Part shown: in pieces, positions 1 to 11,834 of the stretch
Position numbering within the stretch: position 1 is the stretch's first letter
How the letters are laid out: the number at the start of each line of letters is the position of its first letter
NCBI GenBank assembly: GCA_020064725.1
Contig: JAGTWJ010000010.1
Location: 372,001-436,000, forward strand
DNA from: Drechslerella dactyloides
Lineage: Eukaryota > Ascomycota > Orbiliomycetes > Orbiliales > Orbiliaceae
Length of the DNA: 64,000 nt
Reading direction: 5' to 3'
Translations under genes and position numbers: made by a program
The notes under the pieces: generated by a model
The model's database searches: none
The model's input: only the letters and a program-made list of their open reading frames with translations
What the model was told of the DNA's origin: nothing

Positions 1-418
1 CCTGTCGACACTTGTCTGACTAGTGGAGATATTAATATACCTGTTTCCACGCTGCTCGTTAGTGCCGCTCGCTTTGTCCCTTCTTGCAGCCCACACACCC
101 CGTTTTCTCGATCACAATGACACTTCCGTTCCCGGACTTGCCTGGGGCATATATTGTGCTCGTGGGATCTTGTGAGAGATCTCGGGCAGAGCCACACGGC
201 TCGCAGGTGGTGTCATATTCGTACCAAAGAGAGCAGCCCAGCGAGGGAGCTGGAACAAAACACACAAGTCTCGATCGAGTCCTGTGACGGAATTAAGGTC
301 TGTCTCCAAGCGATGCATCGGCAGTTGCATGAGGGTCCATCAGTGCATGTACACAGTATACAAGGTACTTGCCGCCAGTGCCCTCGTGCTTCTCCGACGA
401 CTCACTTGCAACTTGCTC

Positions 419-436
419 CTGCTGCTGCTGCTGCTG
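419..436. repeat. (CTG)6 microsatellite
   Basis: Six perfect CTG units in the gene-poor region. It is read as polyalanine or polyleucine in chance open frames and is not evidence of a coding region. Confidence 0.9.
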
Positions 437-1856
437 CACGACGGAAGAGCTTGTTGTGTACCATTGGGCCTCAGGCAGACGAGCAAAACTGGCGGTACTG
501 GAACGAATGTCTATGGTTAAAATTGGGGCGCTCCTGTGGAGAAGTGGGCAGGTGCTCTCGACTTCTGGCAAACGGGCCTATCAGCGTCGGGCATCCCAGA
601 CAGTGGCTGATGGACTTGCATGCTGATGGGAGTCGAGGGCGGTCTGGCATCGAAGCTGGCTCCACTCGATGGCCACTAAAACTCCTCGATTGGTTGGCTT
701 GGCCGGCTGCGGGAGCGCAACGGGAAGGGATGTCTCCACATGTATCTTTTTCGCTGCCCTCTTTTATCCTCTGCTCTCCCTCCTCTCTCTCCCTTCTCAC
801 GGTCGTTCTCTCGTCTCGCTCGCTCAAATCCAGGAATGCGACTTTTGAAATTGCATACAATTTTCTTTTTCATCCGAGGGTGGTATCGATATTTGGCGCA
901 TGTTAAGCAGCTGGCGCTTTTGCCTCAGAGCCCTCCCGACAGACCCGACCAACGAGAGGGGCGGGCGCAGTGCAGGCATCGCCAAACTCAAAGGGAAATA
1001 AAGGGTCCCGCATACGCGATATAGCCGGCGAGGATAAGAGAACAATGGAGGACCCATCCCATTTCCTTTCCAGACAATAAAAGGGCGCCCACCGACCTGA
1101 TCGTGACGTTAGATTTAAATTCCTAAACGAGAGTCGAGCCTCTCTCTCTTGCCCCCCCTCCATCGTCGTCTTGCGAAGCGAGAGCGGCACTTTCGTGCTC
1201 GATTGATTGATACCACCCGCAAGAGCCGACGGAGCCTTGGGTTTAATCGCTTGCAGAATGAGTTCTGCTCCTTCCCGTGTTTCTGTTTCTTGTCTCTCAT
1301 CCCATCACTTGATTTGCTCCGCCGCCGGAGCCGGAGCCAGCGAGCCCGCCAGATTGCATTGCGTTCCAATGAAATGAGCATGAATCTCAGTCAGAAACTG
1401 GGCTAATCCCATGAACCCAGCCCAGCAGCAAGCCAGAGACAGCCGGCCCAGACTCTCGGGGCGCGCCCGCGCTCCCAAACAAGATAGGGGATCCGGCAAA
1501 CAGAAACCTGCGCGAGAAAATCGACCTGTCTGTCGCTCAGAGCAGCTAGCGCAGCCTGGGCAGCAGCACCGCAGCGAGCCGCGTTTCAGTGCATCCTGCA
1601 GCTTTCTGCAAATTTCAGCCGATGCACCGCGAGCGTGGAGGCCAAGATTTTCCAGGCCGGGTCGACCTGGCTGCCATTCCGTCCCCCCCTTCAAGTGGGC
1701 AGCACAACAGCTGGCAAGGCAGTCCAGCACTGATCGATTGAGGTTATCGCGAGCGAATAAGTATGGGGGGAGGTCCGTCCGCGTGTGCCTGTTGTTCCTG
1801 TTAGTCAGAGATTGATCAGAGTCGTGGCAGAGAGCGGTCTGGCCGGCGCTGCGACA

Positions 1857-1886
1857 ACACACACACACACACACGCACACACGCAC
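1857..1886. repeat. (AC)n dinucleotide microsatellite
   Basis: An AC/CA run of about 30 bases, interrupted by two or three G substitutions, in non-coding DNA. Confidence 0.9.
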
Positions 1887-4800
1887 GCTCGCCAGACGGG
1901 CGCCCGTGCTGGCCCGCTTGTGCACGGTCTCCCGCTCGGGTCAGCCATCCCGGGGTCCGGGCGCTCTTTACCTGAGGATTAGTCTGCAAACCTCCATCCC
2001 GGGGAGACCCGCTGCCCCGGTTAAGGCAAACCTGTCGCCAAACACGTGCTTCGCGTCGTCGGTTTTGGGCCCAAGCAAACACTCGCGAGACTTCCATGGA
2101 ACTCCGTCGACAGCAAACCGTCGTCTGCTGCAGCGTACCTGCACTGTACACGTACGTCCCGACGTCAGACGTCTGTTTGCCTCTGTTCCGCTGCTCTGGC
2201 ACGTCCCAAAGATGCGGAATAGACAATCAACAGACGCAGCATGATTTGGCCCTTAGCGAGAGCAAGCGGACCATTCGATCCGGCAGACAGGTTGCAGTAA
2301 TAAAATAAAACCCATTCGTCTGCACGGTGGAGCCCGCCCAGGAACATCAACTTCCGGCTTCGTCCATCACCGCGGCCGCTACAGGCCTTGTGGCAAAGAT
2401 CTCCAGGGACCTCAACAACCTCCGTTCTTCGCCGTGAACATGCACCACGCGCTCGCATGTGATGTGACGGGACCGACAGGTAATATGTAAATATCATATC
2501 ACCATAAGTGTATCACCACGTTTCCGGGGCCCCGGCAGCCCCCAGCTCCCATCGAACGTCCGCCGTATCAGAGGTCATAGCAATCTGCCTGATATTGGCC
2601 AATATCATGCCATCCATCGCGATGTCGCCGCTTGCCGGACACGGATATTGATATCGAAATCGATCCCTTCCGCTTCAATATATATTTTTAGGGATGCCAC
2701 CCGGCCAGCCGAAAGACTTCTCGATCTTCCGCTTTCCTTGAATTCATCGGGCCGATATCAGCCAAGTCGATTCGCCTTTGTTTCGGTACCAGACGACCGT
2801 CCTACACCGACAGCTCATCTTAGCCTGTCATTTGTCAATACGCATATAAACGCGTATCCCCTTACCCTGAATTCCTCGAATTCCAAAATTCCACAGGAGC
2901 ACTTGCTTACTCGGGTAACCCAACGTCTCCGAAATCTATCCCTAACCCTCTGCCACCAGGCCACGAAAATGACGAAGCCGGGCCGCTAGTCTGTCCCCCT
3001 CTCGGCGAGGCTTGCTCGTTCTTCCGGTTGGCTCGATTTCCGCGCTGTGCCAGTTCCAGACTAGTCTTTCACGCCAGTCGCCCAACAGGTCAGGAGGGTG
3101 GGGCTTTCAACGCTTGGCGATATCCCCATGGCCACGGCAAGTTCACTTCCGGACAAGGTCAGTCCGTACGAGAGAAAAGGAAACCGTTATTTCCCCCTCG
3201 AAGCAATCGATTCATTCATGGCTTGCAGTTTCGATCAGGTAGTCAGTTTTTAAACCTTGGAAGAAAAATAAAAACGGTTTTCTGCGCTGGCCTTTCAAGG
3301 TTTTGAGATCCTCGACCTGAAGGAGCAGGCCGTGATGGCATGATCCTGGCCTGCGAACACGAATGAGACCAGAATCATGCCTGGGAATCTTTCTTTCGAG
3401 AAAGAAAAGTCAGACGGCACTTCCCGCCAGCGGGGTGCAAATTGCTCGTTCTCCTGCTGACATTCCCGGCCAGCGCTCGACCCCTTTGGTGGCCGTCTCA
3501 TCTGCCTGGCGGGCATTGTACTGCATTCCTAACGCCTGACTCGTGCCTCCACCACAATTCCATCCATATCAATGAGACCGCAGCATCCCGAGCCTACCGC
3601 AGAATGGGGCCTATTGCTTGTCTCAGGACGGCAAGGCATCAGAGATTGAAATGGGAATTTTCATCTCTAACCAACCGATGACCAATAAACCCACTGTTTC
3701 AGGAGTGTTTTTGGTCCTGTTGGGTGTGCCCGCCAACTTTCTGACGCATCATATACGTCTGGCGAGCCAGCAGAGCGCTCCAACACCTGTCTGCCTGCTG
3801 ACCTGCCAGGAAATTGCGGCCAACAAAAAAGCAACATTCAGGCTCTTAGGTCCTCTGACCTCTTTTCCCAGGAACCAGATTTCGAGAATTGAAGCGGCAG
3901 CAAAGGGGAAGGCGTCAATGCCGAAGACCGCCAGCAGCTTCCGTTTCCTTTCGGTGCGGTAACTCGTCCAAGAAGCTCGTTACCCACTCGGAATTACCCA
4001 ACTTTCTGTTCGGGATCCCTATTGTTGGTGTCTTATCACGCACGCTCTCTCGGTCCTATTGTTCGAGAGACAAGCCGCCGGCCATAACAATAAAACCAGA
4101 CCGTCGGTCCTGGCCTCTCCTGCCAGCCTCGGATCGAGGCGCAAGAAATGAGAGATCATCACGCCACATGCGCGAACCCCAAACGCCAACCTCATCTGGA
4201 AGGCTTTGCCGATAGCACAACCGAAGGTCTGATTCAATGATTGCTGGCGTTGGAACGGAAATCGATCGCGGCGCCGGTTGAAGCAGCTGGAACTCGCAAA
4301 CTAGCCAGGCAATCCTTCGCAAATTCTTTGGGATGCATGCATAGCGCCTGTAACGTGCCTGTCGGTGTAATAAAAAGCTACCGATCCACCCTTGAGGGCC
4401 GACCTAGCCTAGTCGCGACGCTCCAGGCTCCCAGCATCCTGTTCTCGAATGCGCGCGAAGGGTCGATCACCAGCCGCGTTCGCCCGCGCCAGCGAACAAA
4501 AATTTTTATTCGGGATCATGCAATCTTGACACCTCCAGCTTCCCGATTCCGCACGTGGGGCCCGGCCAAGCGGTCACGTTTGGCAGGTCGCAGAATCGGC
4601 CGTATCGATACGCTCCGCGTTCTCGCGGACCGAGATCGTCGCATCGAGGCTTTCGCAACGGCCGTCGATTGCGCAACGATGACCTCGCGTGGCTCGCCCG
4701 TCATCTACACGGGAAGATTACATTCACAAACGTCTATTTGCCCAGTTTGGTCGATAAAATGAGGAGGGCCATCCGGGATATAGAGCGTTGCGTCTTCTAA

Positions 4801-7130
4801 GCGCAGAAAGGACGGGGAAAGCCCTACTTTCTCGATTCTGTCGTGCAGTCCCACATTGACAACCAGCTGCCACGAGCAGCGACAGTAACAGCAGCCTATT
4901 TCCGAAGCTGTAGCGGATGGCGCACGCTCCTGACGGTCAGTCGGACCAAAGCCGCTCCGGTGCTGGCACTCGTGAATCGACGAGTCGATAGCAGATCTGC
5001 TGTAGTTGGGGGGCTTGTTGGCATCAACGCAGACTGCAGCGGCATCGGAGGGCCTCGTGGGCGAATTTACCCTGGCTCGCATTCCAGCCCGGGATTCTCT
5101 GTGACACGGAACCATCCGCCTGATATCGCTTCAGCAGCGACAGCTGTCGTTGACGGGATCCGAGGGGGAAATTTTCAAGATTGCGATTTTTTAGCCCGAC
5201 AGCTCCCCTGCTCGAGGCCTCCGTTGGGATTGTCAAGGATGAGGTGCTCCCCAGCTCCAACGACACGCCTCCTTCTGATCGCCCGCCATGGGTCTTCAGT
5301 CGCATCGATACGAAATGACCGATGACTGGCCCACGGGACGCTCCAGCTCGAGCAGGGTACCTACCGACGACACCAGACTGACAGGCAGCTGCTGGTGTCG
5401 AACCCAACCGGACGCCGGAGATGGAAAAGACGTATCATCCGGCTGGCCTGTGATAAGCTAGATATCACCGCTCGTGCCATCATGCCCTGTATGTGCTGCC
5501 CCTTTTGCAAATGTTATTATTAGATGTCCCCGTCGTTGTCGCCGACGCGCCTTCCCACTGGCGGATGGCCCAAGTGCGGTCACCTCGGAGATGACGAGCT
5601 CCTGACGCCAGTTGGAGTTGAGAACTTGTGAGAGAAAATCGTTGCATGAATCCCAGAGCCCAGGCCTGGCTGCGGAACTTCGCGCTCGCAAACCGTCGGA
5701 CAGATCCTAGGCGAGCTAGATGCCAACGGAGCTATACGTCCGGCCGGCGCAACTTGATTTGGAACGACATGGACACAGTGCATGTCAATCCCGTGCATCT
5801 TACCTCCGGAGTTACTACCTCAACATGGCCCACTCCTCGACGGCGATTGATTCCGAACATGTTCTCCCACACGGAACAGTGTGACCAACTTCGTTGTTTT
5901 TTGTTTTGTTTTTTATGCTCACTCAGTAGGTGTGTTCCGTTCTGCTCGCTCGGGGCTTAGGGCTTTTGAGATCAAGCTTCCGTGCTACCGTTATGTTCTT
6001 CTCTCGGCCAGTATGGCACGGGGTTCGAGGAAATACAATAGATAAATCGCTCTGTGCACCGATGCACGTGCCAGGTCTTTCCATCGAAGCTTCTCCCGAT
6101 CGCCACTCTTCGCAGCCATTGGCTCCCATCCTGCTCCTTCGTCCCCCCGTTGATACGCACACCAATGTGATCTGGAGCGGTAGCACAGACGGGCGGCGCA
6201 AAGACAACGAGCGGGGATCTCAAGGGAAGCAACAGCAGCGTCCGTTGCTTGGCGTGTTATATCGTAGCGGTGCTCTCTGGCTGCACCGAGTTGCATCTAA
6301 TTGCTTTGTTCAACTCGGGCAAAAGAACCGATTCGTGATACGGTGACACGGCCGCAGTCCTTCTGCTAAGTAAGTAGTGGCATACAAGGTTCCTCGTCGT
6401 AGCCAACCTTAAGCACAGGTAATTAGTGTGGTTTCATATCACGGACAGAAAAAATTCGTTCCCGCTGATATACCTCAGAGAAATGGTGTTTCTGAAACGA
6501 CGTGTATTCTCCGTCCTGAACGAGAATACCCGCCATCTGGAGCGAAATGAAGGAGGAGTAGAAACCAGATTGAGACACAGACCGACATGAGGACTTGCAT
6601 ACGACGTGCAGCTAGCTGCAGCTGAGCAATGTTGGAAGAATCCAACATATCCCAACACCTTGCCAGCCGCCCCCGCCTTTTTGTGAACCAAGGAACGTAT
6701 ACAAATGTGACAGGGGGGGAACAAAGGCGACGGTCAATAGTGAAAAGAGGGGAGCCATGCGATATCCAATGCGATGCATGCATGTGTGTGTGCCTGTGAG
6801 ACTACATGTAGAAGAGCACCTACCATCCTTAATACAACTTGACCCGAATGACAAGTATCCGGGAACAGCCCTGTGCGCGTCCTATCCGAGGACAGCCAAC
6901 TTTGCAGTACGCCTCTGCATATTATGCGGTGATATATTGTGACCAGATGCCACATATCTAGCAATCGGGGTAGTATCTTCTTAGTATCACGATAAGACAT
7001 CTGCACACGCGGCGCTCGAGGCTCTCGAGCCATGCGAGTGTGATGTGTGCGAGCCAGAATGCAGATGCGAGCAGTATTGGCGGATCACTTCAGTCTAACC
7101 CATCGTGATTGTGACTTGGATGTTGCCTAT

Positions 7131-7150
7131 GCAATGCAATGCAATGCAAT
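7131..7150. repeat. (GCAAT)4 pentanucleotide repeat
   Basis: Four perfect tandem copies of GCAAT, with similar ATGCA-rich words nearby. No coding frame is associated with it. Confidence 0.85.
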
Positions 7151-9106
7151 AAACTTGGAGTACTTATGAATATTGAACGCACACCAACAGGGATTCCTTG
7201 GCCGGTGGTCTTTTCCGATGTCAAATGCATACGTCATGTGTCGCGGCGATATATGTCGTCAGCTCGATTGCTGCAAAAGGCGATGACCATCGGCATCCAT
7301 GTGATCGGGTTGATGCTCGATCATTTAGACATGCACTCCAACGGTGGTTTCGTGGCCACACGTTCGAACGCCGTCTTTCGCAATGCAATGAAGGTTCATA
7401 CGTCGAGGCGGCTTGTTCGTATTCGATCACATAGCACATGGAAATTGACGTTTCAAACTTGACAAGTTAACCCTGCTTCGTGTGAGCACTTGTATACACA
7501 CACGGCTATGAGGATGCATGCACGCAAACAAGGCCGCCTCGTGTTTATGAGTACACAGCACAAACTGGGGGCATCCAGCGGGAATTGCGAGCGGTGTCCG
7601 CGGCCGCTGTCCGGATCAATACCGGTATCGAATCGAATTCCCGATCTATAGAAACACATCAGCCATCAGCACCAGCGGCAAACTTCTTTTGAGGTATATT
7701 TCAAAGGCATGAGAAGATCCTCGGAGGATAATTCTGGAGTCCGATCAAAGATTGCCGGAGCAGGGAACACCGACACAACATGCCCATGCCCAGACATGAA
7801 TGTTACATATGCACGACCGGCACACTGCGTCACGAGCACACACAGATGATCCAGAGCGGAGAACGGAGCTCGGGGCGTCTGATGGGCACCTGCATGCATA
7901 CGCCGATAGATGGGAATCGACGGAAAGACAAATAAAGGAGACAGGGAGATACGAGGGTATGTCTTACAAATCTAGGAGTCAAGGGATTCGTGCGTGCCCG
8001 TCGGGCGTGATGGCGCACAGAGCTCCTGAGTGCATCATCTACCGCCCAGTGAACGCAAATATTATCCTGTAGCTTTCAGCTGTCATGGGTGTACGTGCGA
8101 GCCGCTGGAAACGGCTCCGACACGTATTGAAGGAACTTGTCGCGGAGCGGCGTGATCTTACTGTCCGTGTATCGATCAACTATGGAGTTAGTGGTGTCGT
8201 CTCTCGATGAACCATGCAGCTGCGGGGACAAGAACGGCTTACCTGCAATTCTAGAAATGAATGATCTCGAAACAAGATTATGCCACGGTATATTCGGTGA
8301 CTTCGAAGCAGTGAGCTGTGGGCAGCTAGGTAACGTTGGGGTTTGTGGCTTTGTGGATGCAAGATGTCAGAATGAGGTCGTGGCGCGGATGTCGCATTGA
8401 TGTCTTGTGCAACACCACTGTACCAGCACTCGTCGACATACCAGCAATTTGCTTAGAGAACTAGCTAGTGGTCTCGCAAGCCAAACCCACACAGCTGCAT
8501 AGTTCCAGGGAGGTCTAGTTTACGAAATGAGCTATGATTTTGTATAAGGACGATATAGAAGCAGCCAAAGAGCACACATTGTCGTTACGCTCTTTATGGG
8601 CTGTCCAGCCGTTGCTATCAAGCCTCGGTATATAGATGCATACATACCATATTCTCGTACATGTATTGAATTTGCGAGAGCCCATCTAGAACAGCTGATT
8701 GTATATCAAAATAAATGCAGTAATGTGATGATACAATGTAAACATGGTGCGCCACCGAAAAGCGCGTCGAGCATCCCGCGGGTAACACGCAGCCTCTTGT
8801 CGGATCTGGAGACGGTTAAGTCTTCGATCGAGCTACGTCCCGCGGAATGCAACCCGAAAGTTTATAGGGGGTATCCAGAATCTTGCAACAATGGAGTATT
8901 GTATCGAGAGTGCGAGTGTTCGGAAGCGGATGTCTTTAGATCTCGTAAAATTATTGTGGCTTATATTTCTGAGCCGTTGTAAGTTTATGGAATGGCGACG
9001 AGGTATCCAAAGGCGGGTAGAAGCCATACTTCTACCTGGATATCCAGCTACTACAAGGTATACATGTATAGGCTAGGGCTTGAGCAAATAGAAAGAGAAA
9101 TTTTGT

Positions 9107-9481
9107 CTATATTCTTCCCATAAAGATATGCGTACAACAAGATATATGCACTCTGGATGATATATATATACATGAGTAAAGAGACAATATCAGAGATGCG
9201 CACACCATAATAGGAAGTATAGCAAAGGCGCCGGTGATATCAAAAAATACCTTATTATTATAGGGACCTAGGTACTTTGCCGAATGGGCCCGGAAGGCTT
9301 TAGGGTCGACATGGTCGCCGGGGGTCAAATCGTTTGAAAGCCATTGCTTTAACTTTCCTGGACTTTGGGGATCCGTTCTTTCGGGGTTGCGTTTGGGAAC
9401 GGCCTTCGAACGGTTCAAATCTTCTTTATGATTACTCTGATCATTCGTGGGTGCTGGTCTTTTTCTATAGAGTCGATACAT
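9107..9481 (-). CDS. possible short ORF, unrecognised (124 codons)
   Basis: ATG-initiated frame of 124 codons on the minus strand. The N-terminal 85 residues are basic and hydrophilic, rich in K, R, N and P. A hydrophobic stretch of about 20 residues (ILPIMVCASLILSLYS) near residues 87-102 could be a membrane helix, followed by a Cys/His-containing tail. I recognise no family. The surrounding DNA is AT-richer than the genes to the right, and no neighbouring exon can be joined with confidence. It could be a small lineage-specific gene, a gene remnant or chance; the hydrophobic C-terminus falls where the DNA becomes AT-rich, which favours chance. Confidence 0.18.
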   Translation of the reverse strand: MYRLYRKRPAPTNDQSNHKEDLNRSKAVPKRNPERTDPQSPGKLKQWLSNDLTPGDHVDPKAFRAHSAKYLGPYNNKVFFDITGAFAILPIMVCASLILSLYSCIYISSRVHISCCTHIFMGRI

Positions 9482-9532
9482 ACTTTACTTGAAGAACTTT
9501 ATACATTGAATTTCACATAGTTTCACGTCAAA

Positions 9533-9590
9533 ACTAAGCTAGGGCTAGTCTCGAGGCCAGATCTGCCAGGGCCCCGAGACTAAGCTAGGG
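9533..9590. repeat. hairpin flanked by direct repeats
   Basis: A 12-bp inverted repeat, AGTCTCGAGGCC at 9547-9558 against GGCCCCGAGACT at 9570-9581 (one mismatch, 11-nt loop), is flanked by direct copies of ACTAAGCTAGGG at 9533-9544 and 9579-9590. No gene abuts it. It could be a small mobile-element end or an excision footprint; function unknown. Confidence 0.6.
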
Positions 9591-10044
9591 CCTGAAATAG
9601 CCGGGGGGATCTACCGGCGCAAAGAAGGTTCGATAAAGTCGATTATGGATCGACTGGTCCCGTAAACCAAACCTGGACTGGCCGGGAAAATTAAAATCTT
9701 AAACGCAATTTATGCTTTCGGACACAACTAGAGTAAAGCTCGAGGGATAACAGCAGAAAAGTTAATCAGGACTTTGGTCAATAGGCAAGTAAGCCTATAT
9801 GTATGCAAGAGTCGCGTAGATATCAACTTCGATGACATTGAATACCTATACATGGTACTGGACAAAATAATACTATATCCATAAAGAATAGCCTTGGAAG
9901 CAGCTGGTGGGCGTTCCCTCATTGAATTCGATGAAACGTGACCGCTTCAGAGCGATATGTACGGGGATAAAGCCTACCAGAACTATTCAAGTCCCGAATC
10001 CTGCGTCCAGCAGAATGAATTGAAGAACATAGCGAAAGGTACAA
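9591..10044. other. intergenic, downstream of fructosamine kinase
   Basis: About 450 bp with no gene. It should contain the 3' UTR of the leftward fructosamine kinase gene; I see no further structure. Confidence 0.5.
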
Positions 10045-11253
10045 CTACGGATCGCTTGCTTCTTTGGCCTTCTCGCCATACTTACGCTGCAGCTCCTTCA
10101 TAATCTCCACCGCGCTGCCCTTGTAGCCTCCACCACCGAACATTGCGACGTGGTTCAGAACATGGTACAGCCTATACAATTCCACTCGGTCCTCATACTC
10201 GGCCACCGGCTCCCCCCTCGGCACGATGCTCTCATACTCGCGCCAGAAGCTGCTGTCGAATCCGCCAAATAGCTTCATGATCCCGTGGTCGTATTCCGCG
10301 GGGGCATAGCAGGCCGACGGGTCATATACCACGGGTGTCGAGGCGGTTACGCGCGGCGGTATCGAGCCACGGGACTGGTTGCCGGACCAGAGATCGCCGT
10401 GGACGACGACGGGTCTGGCGGACTGTGGGGATAACCGGGAGAGAAGGTATTGTGCGATAGCGACGGTGCGGTTAACATGGCTTGTCAGGTCTGGCTGTGA
10501 ACCATTTGACTCGACGCAGGCGCGGAGGATGGGTAGCAAGCGACGGTCTATAAAGAAGGACGGCCATGAGTCCTCGTAGGTATTATCCTGGGGTGTGCTC
10601 CCGCTGTCGGTCGTCCGCTGTGTAAGCATGGCTAGAGCAGCAGCTAGGACTTATATTCGAAGGTGCTATGTGGGTGAGCGGGCGTACCAGCAAGTGGTTA
10701 CGGGAAACCCGTATCTGCCGTCTGACGGTGCAGGCTGAGAATGCAACTTTGCAAGCTTCGCAGCTAGACTCTGGCTATCACTGCTGCCTGCCCGTCGAGA
10801 TGAGAAGCCGCCGCCGCCGAGGTTAAGAAACTCCGTGGCGAGGAAGTACCTGCCGTCGCCAAGTTCTCCGTGCGCAATAGCGCGCGGACAGAGGTCGGAC
10901 ACGGCGGAGTTTATGGCATTGAGGGACTCATATTCGCCTGTACATGCAGCCAACTGGATTAGAAATTATCGGCGTTTGCCGTGAATGATATAGAAATATT
11001 CGATGTTGAGTCGGCAATTGTTAGGGCTATCAAGGCTGGTGTGATAAAAAACAGACCTACCTTCAAACATGACCTTCGCATCCGCACCTTGTCCTGTCTT
11101 CACGAAAAATTGCTGGTCACCAGCTTGGGCTTTGAGCAGCGTCACAAATCCGGAGCCAGAGCCGTGAGGCGAAACGCTTATATTCGCTGGATCGAGGCCG
11201 AGTGCCGCAGCTATGGCCTGGTCTCTTTGTCGTGTCATCGTGAGCGCAACCAC
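10045..11253 (-). CDS. fructosamine/ketosamine-3-kinase family protein
   Basis: Three exons read as one frame: 11253-11061, 10937-10688 and 10603-10045 (introns of 123 and 84 bp), giving 333 residues, near the usual 300-330. Family knowledge: these kinases phosphorylate sugar-derived adducts on lysines and small amines, which destabilises and removes glycation; they are cytosolic with an aminoglycoside-kinase-like fold. Sequence evidence: FFVKTG ATP-binding region in exon 1, AIAHGELGDGRYFLATEFL hinge region, the TTCCGSTPQDN signature reconstituted across intron 2, the catalytic loop VVHGDLWSGN, a metal-site-like YDPSACY, and the IMKLFGGF block. Two near start codons exist (11253 and, five codons later, MTRQRD). 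All catalytic motifs look intact. Confidence 0.9.
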
Positions 11254-11834
11254 CGCGGGCTATGAATTGAAGCTTGAAGTCTGTCACTCCGAAGGGCCTA
11301 GGTGTCGAGGACAGACTCGGGGGTCTGGCAGTGGGTAACGACAATGCTCCTATCGGTCCTCTAAGGGCCTTCTCACGGCTGCGGGGGTTGTTTCGTCGAC
11401 GGTTGCCCAATGTCGAAAAGTGCCGTCATCGCCGGCCAACACAAACCTGGGACAAAATCCAACATCGACATGTCGGCTGCTGACTAATACACGGCTTTCT
11501 CCATTGAAGAATTACCCGATTGGATTACTGCTTGGAAGGGCTGAAATGTACAGGTTCCTCAATCACTCATTATCATTACTATTCTAAGATGCTATCGATT
11601 CCATGAAACGTCTCCTGATGCTCCGCTCAACCGCCAGCAATTAACATTACCTAATATTGAACCCAGGCTGGGTAATTATCGTACAGTGAAAGGGATTGAC
11701 AGGCCTTTGCCATCCAAGAGAACGGCCGTTGTGAGTTGGATGTCGGCAGTTGGCGATGGTGTGTGTTGTGGTGTCTTGAGTAAGACACCTACCTGCATGC
11801 GCATGTGACTCCTCTCGCATCCCGGTAGAGGGGT
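11254..11834. other. intergenic between ERG4 and fructosamine kinase
   Basis: 581 bp between two leftward genes. It must hold the 3' UTR of ERG4 and the promoter of the kinase gene. No open frame or repeat worth naming. Confidence 0.6.

Larger units (their letters stand above)
1..9106. other. gene-poor region of ordinary composition
   Basis: I find no supportable protein gene, rRNA or tRNA here. Open frames are present, the longest about 250 codons at 154-906 (+), but they show no family motif, no consistent intron pattern and low-complexity composition. The first 6 kb look GC-balanced; the part from about 6.4 kb on is somewhat richer in AT. There are scattered microsatellites and pyrimidine runs but no RIP-like collapse, so this is not simply dead transposon. 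The rest of the window carries a gene roughly every 2-3 kb. A long regulatory region or long untranslated leader of a gene left of the window, or non-coding transcripts, are the likeliest explanations, but this is inference. Confidence 0.55.

Noticed and set aside
154..906. 250-codon open frame (+) in the gene-poor region
   Set aside because: Trp/Arg/Ser/Leu-rich with a CTG-repeat polyalanine run, no family motif and overlapping frames of similar length on both strands; reads as chance.
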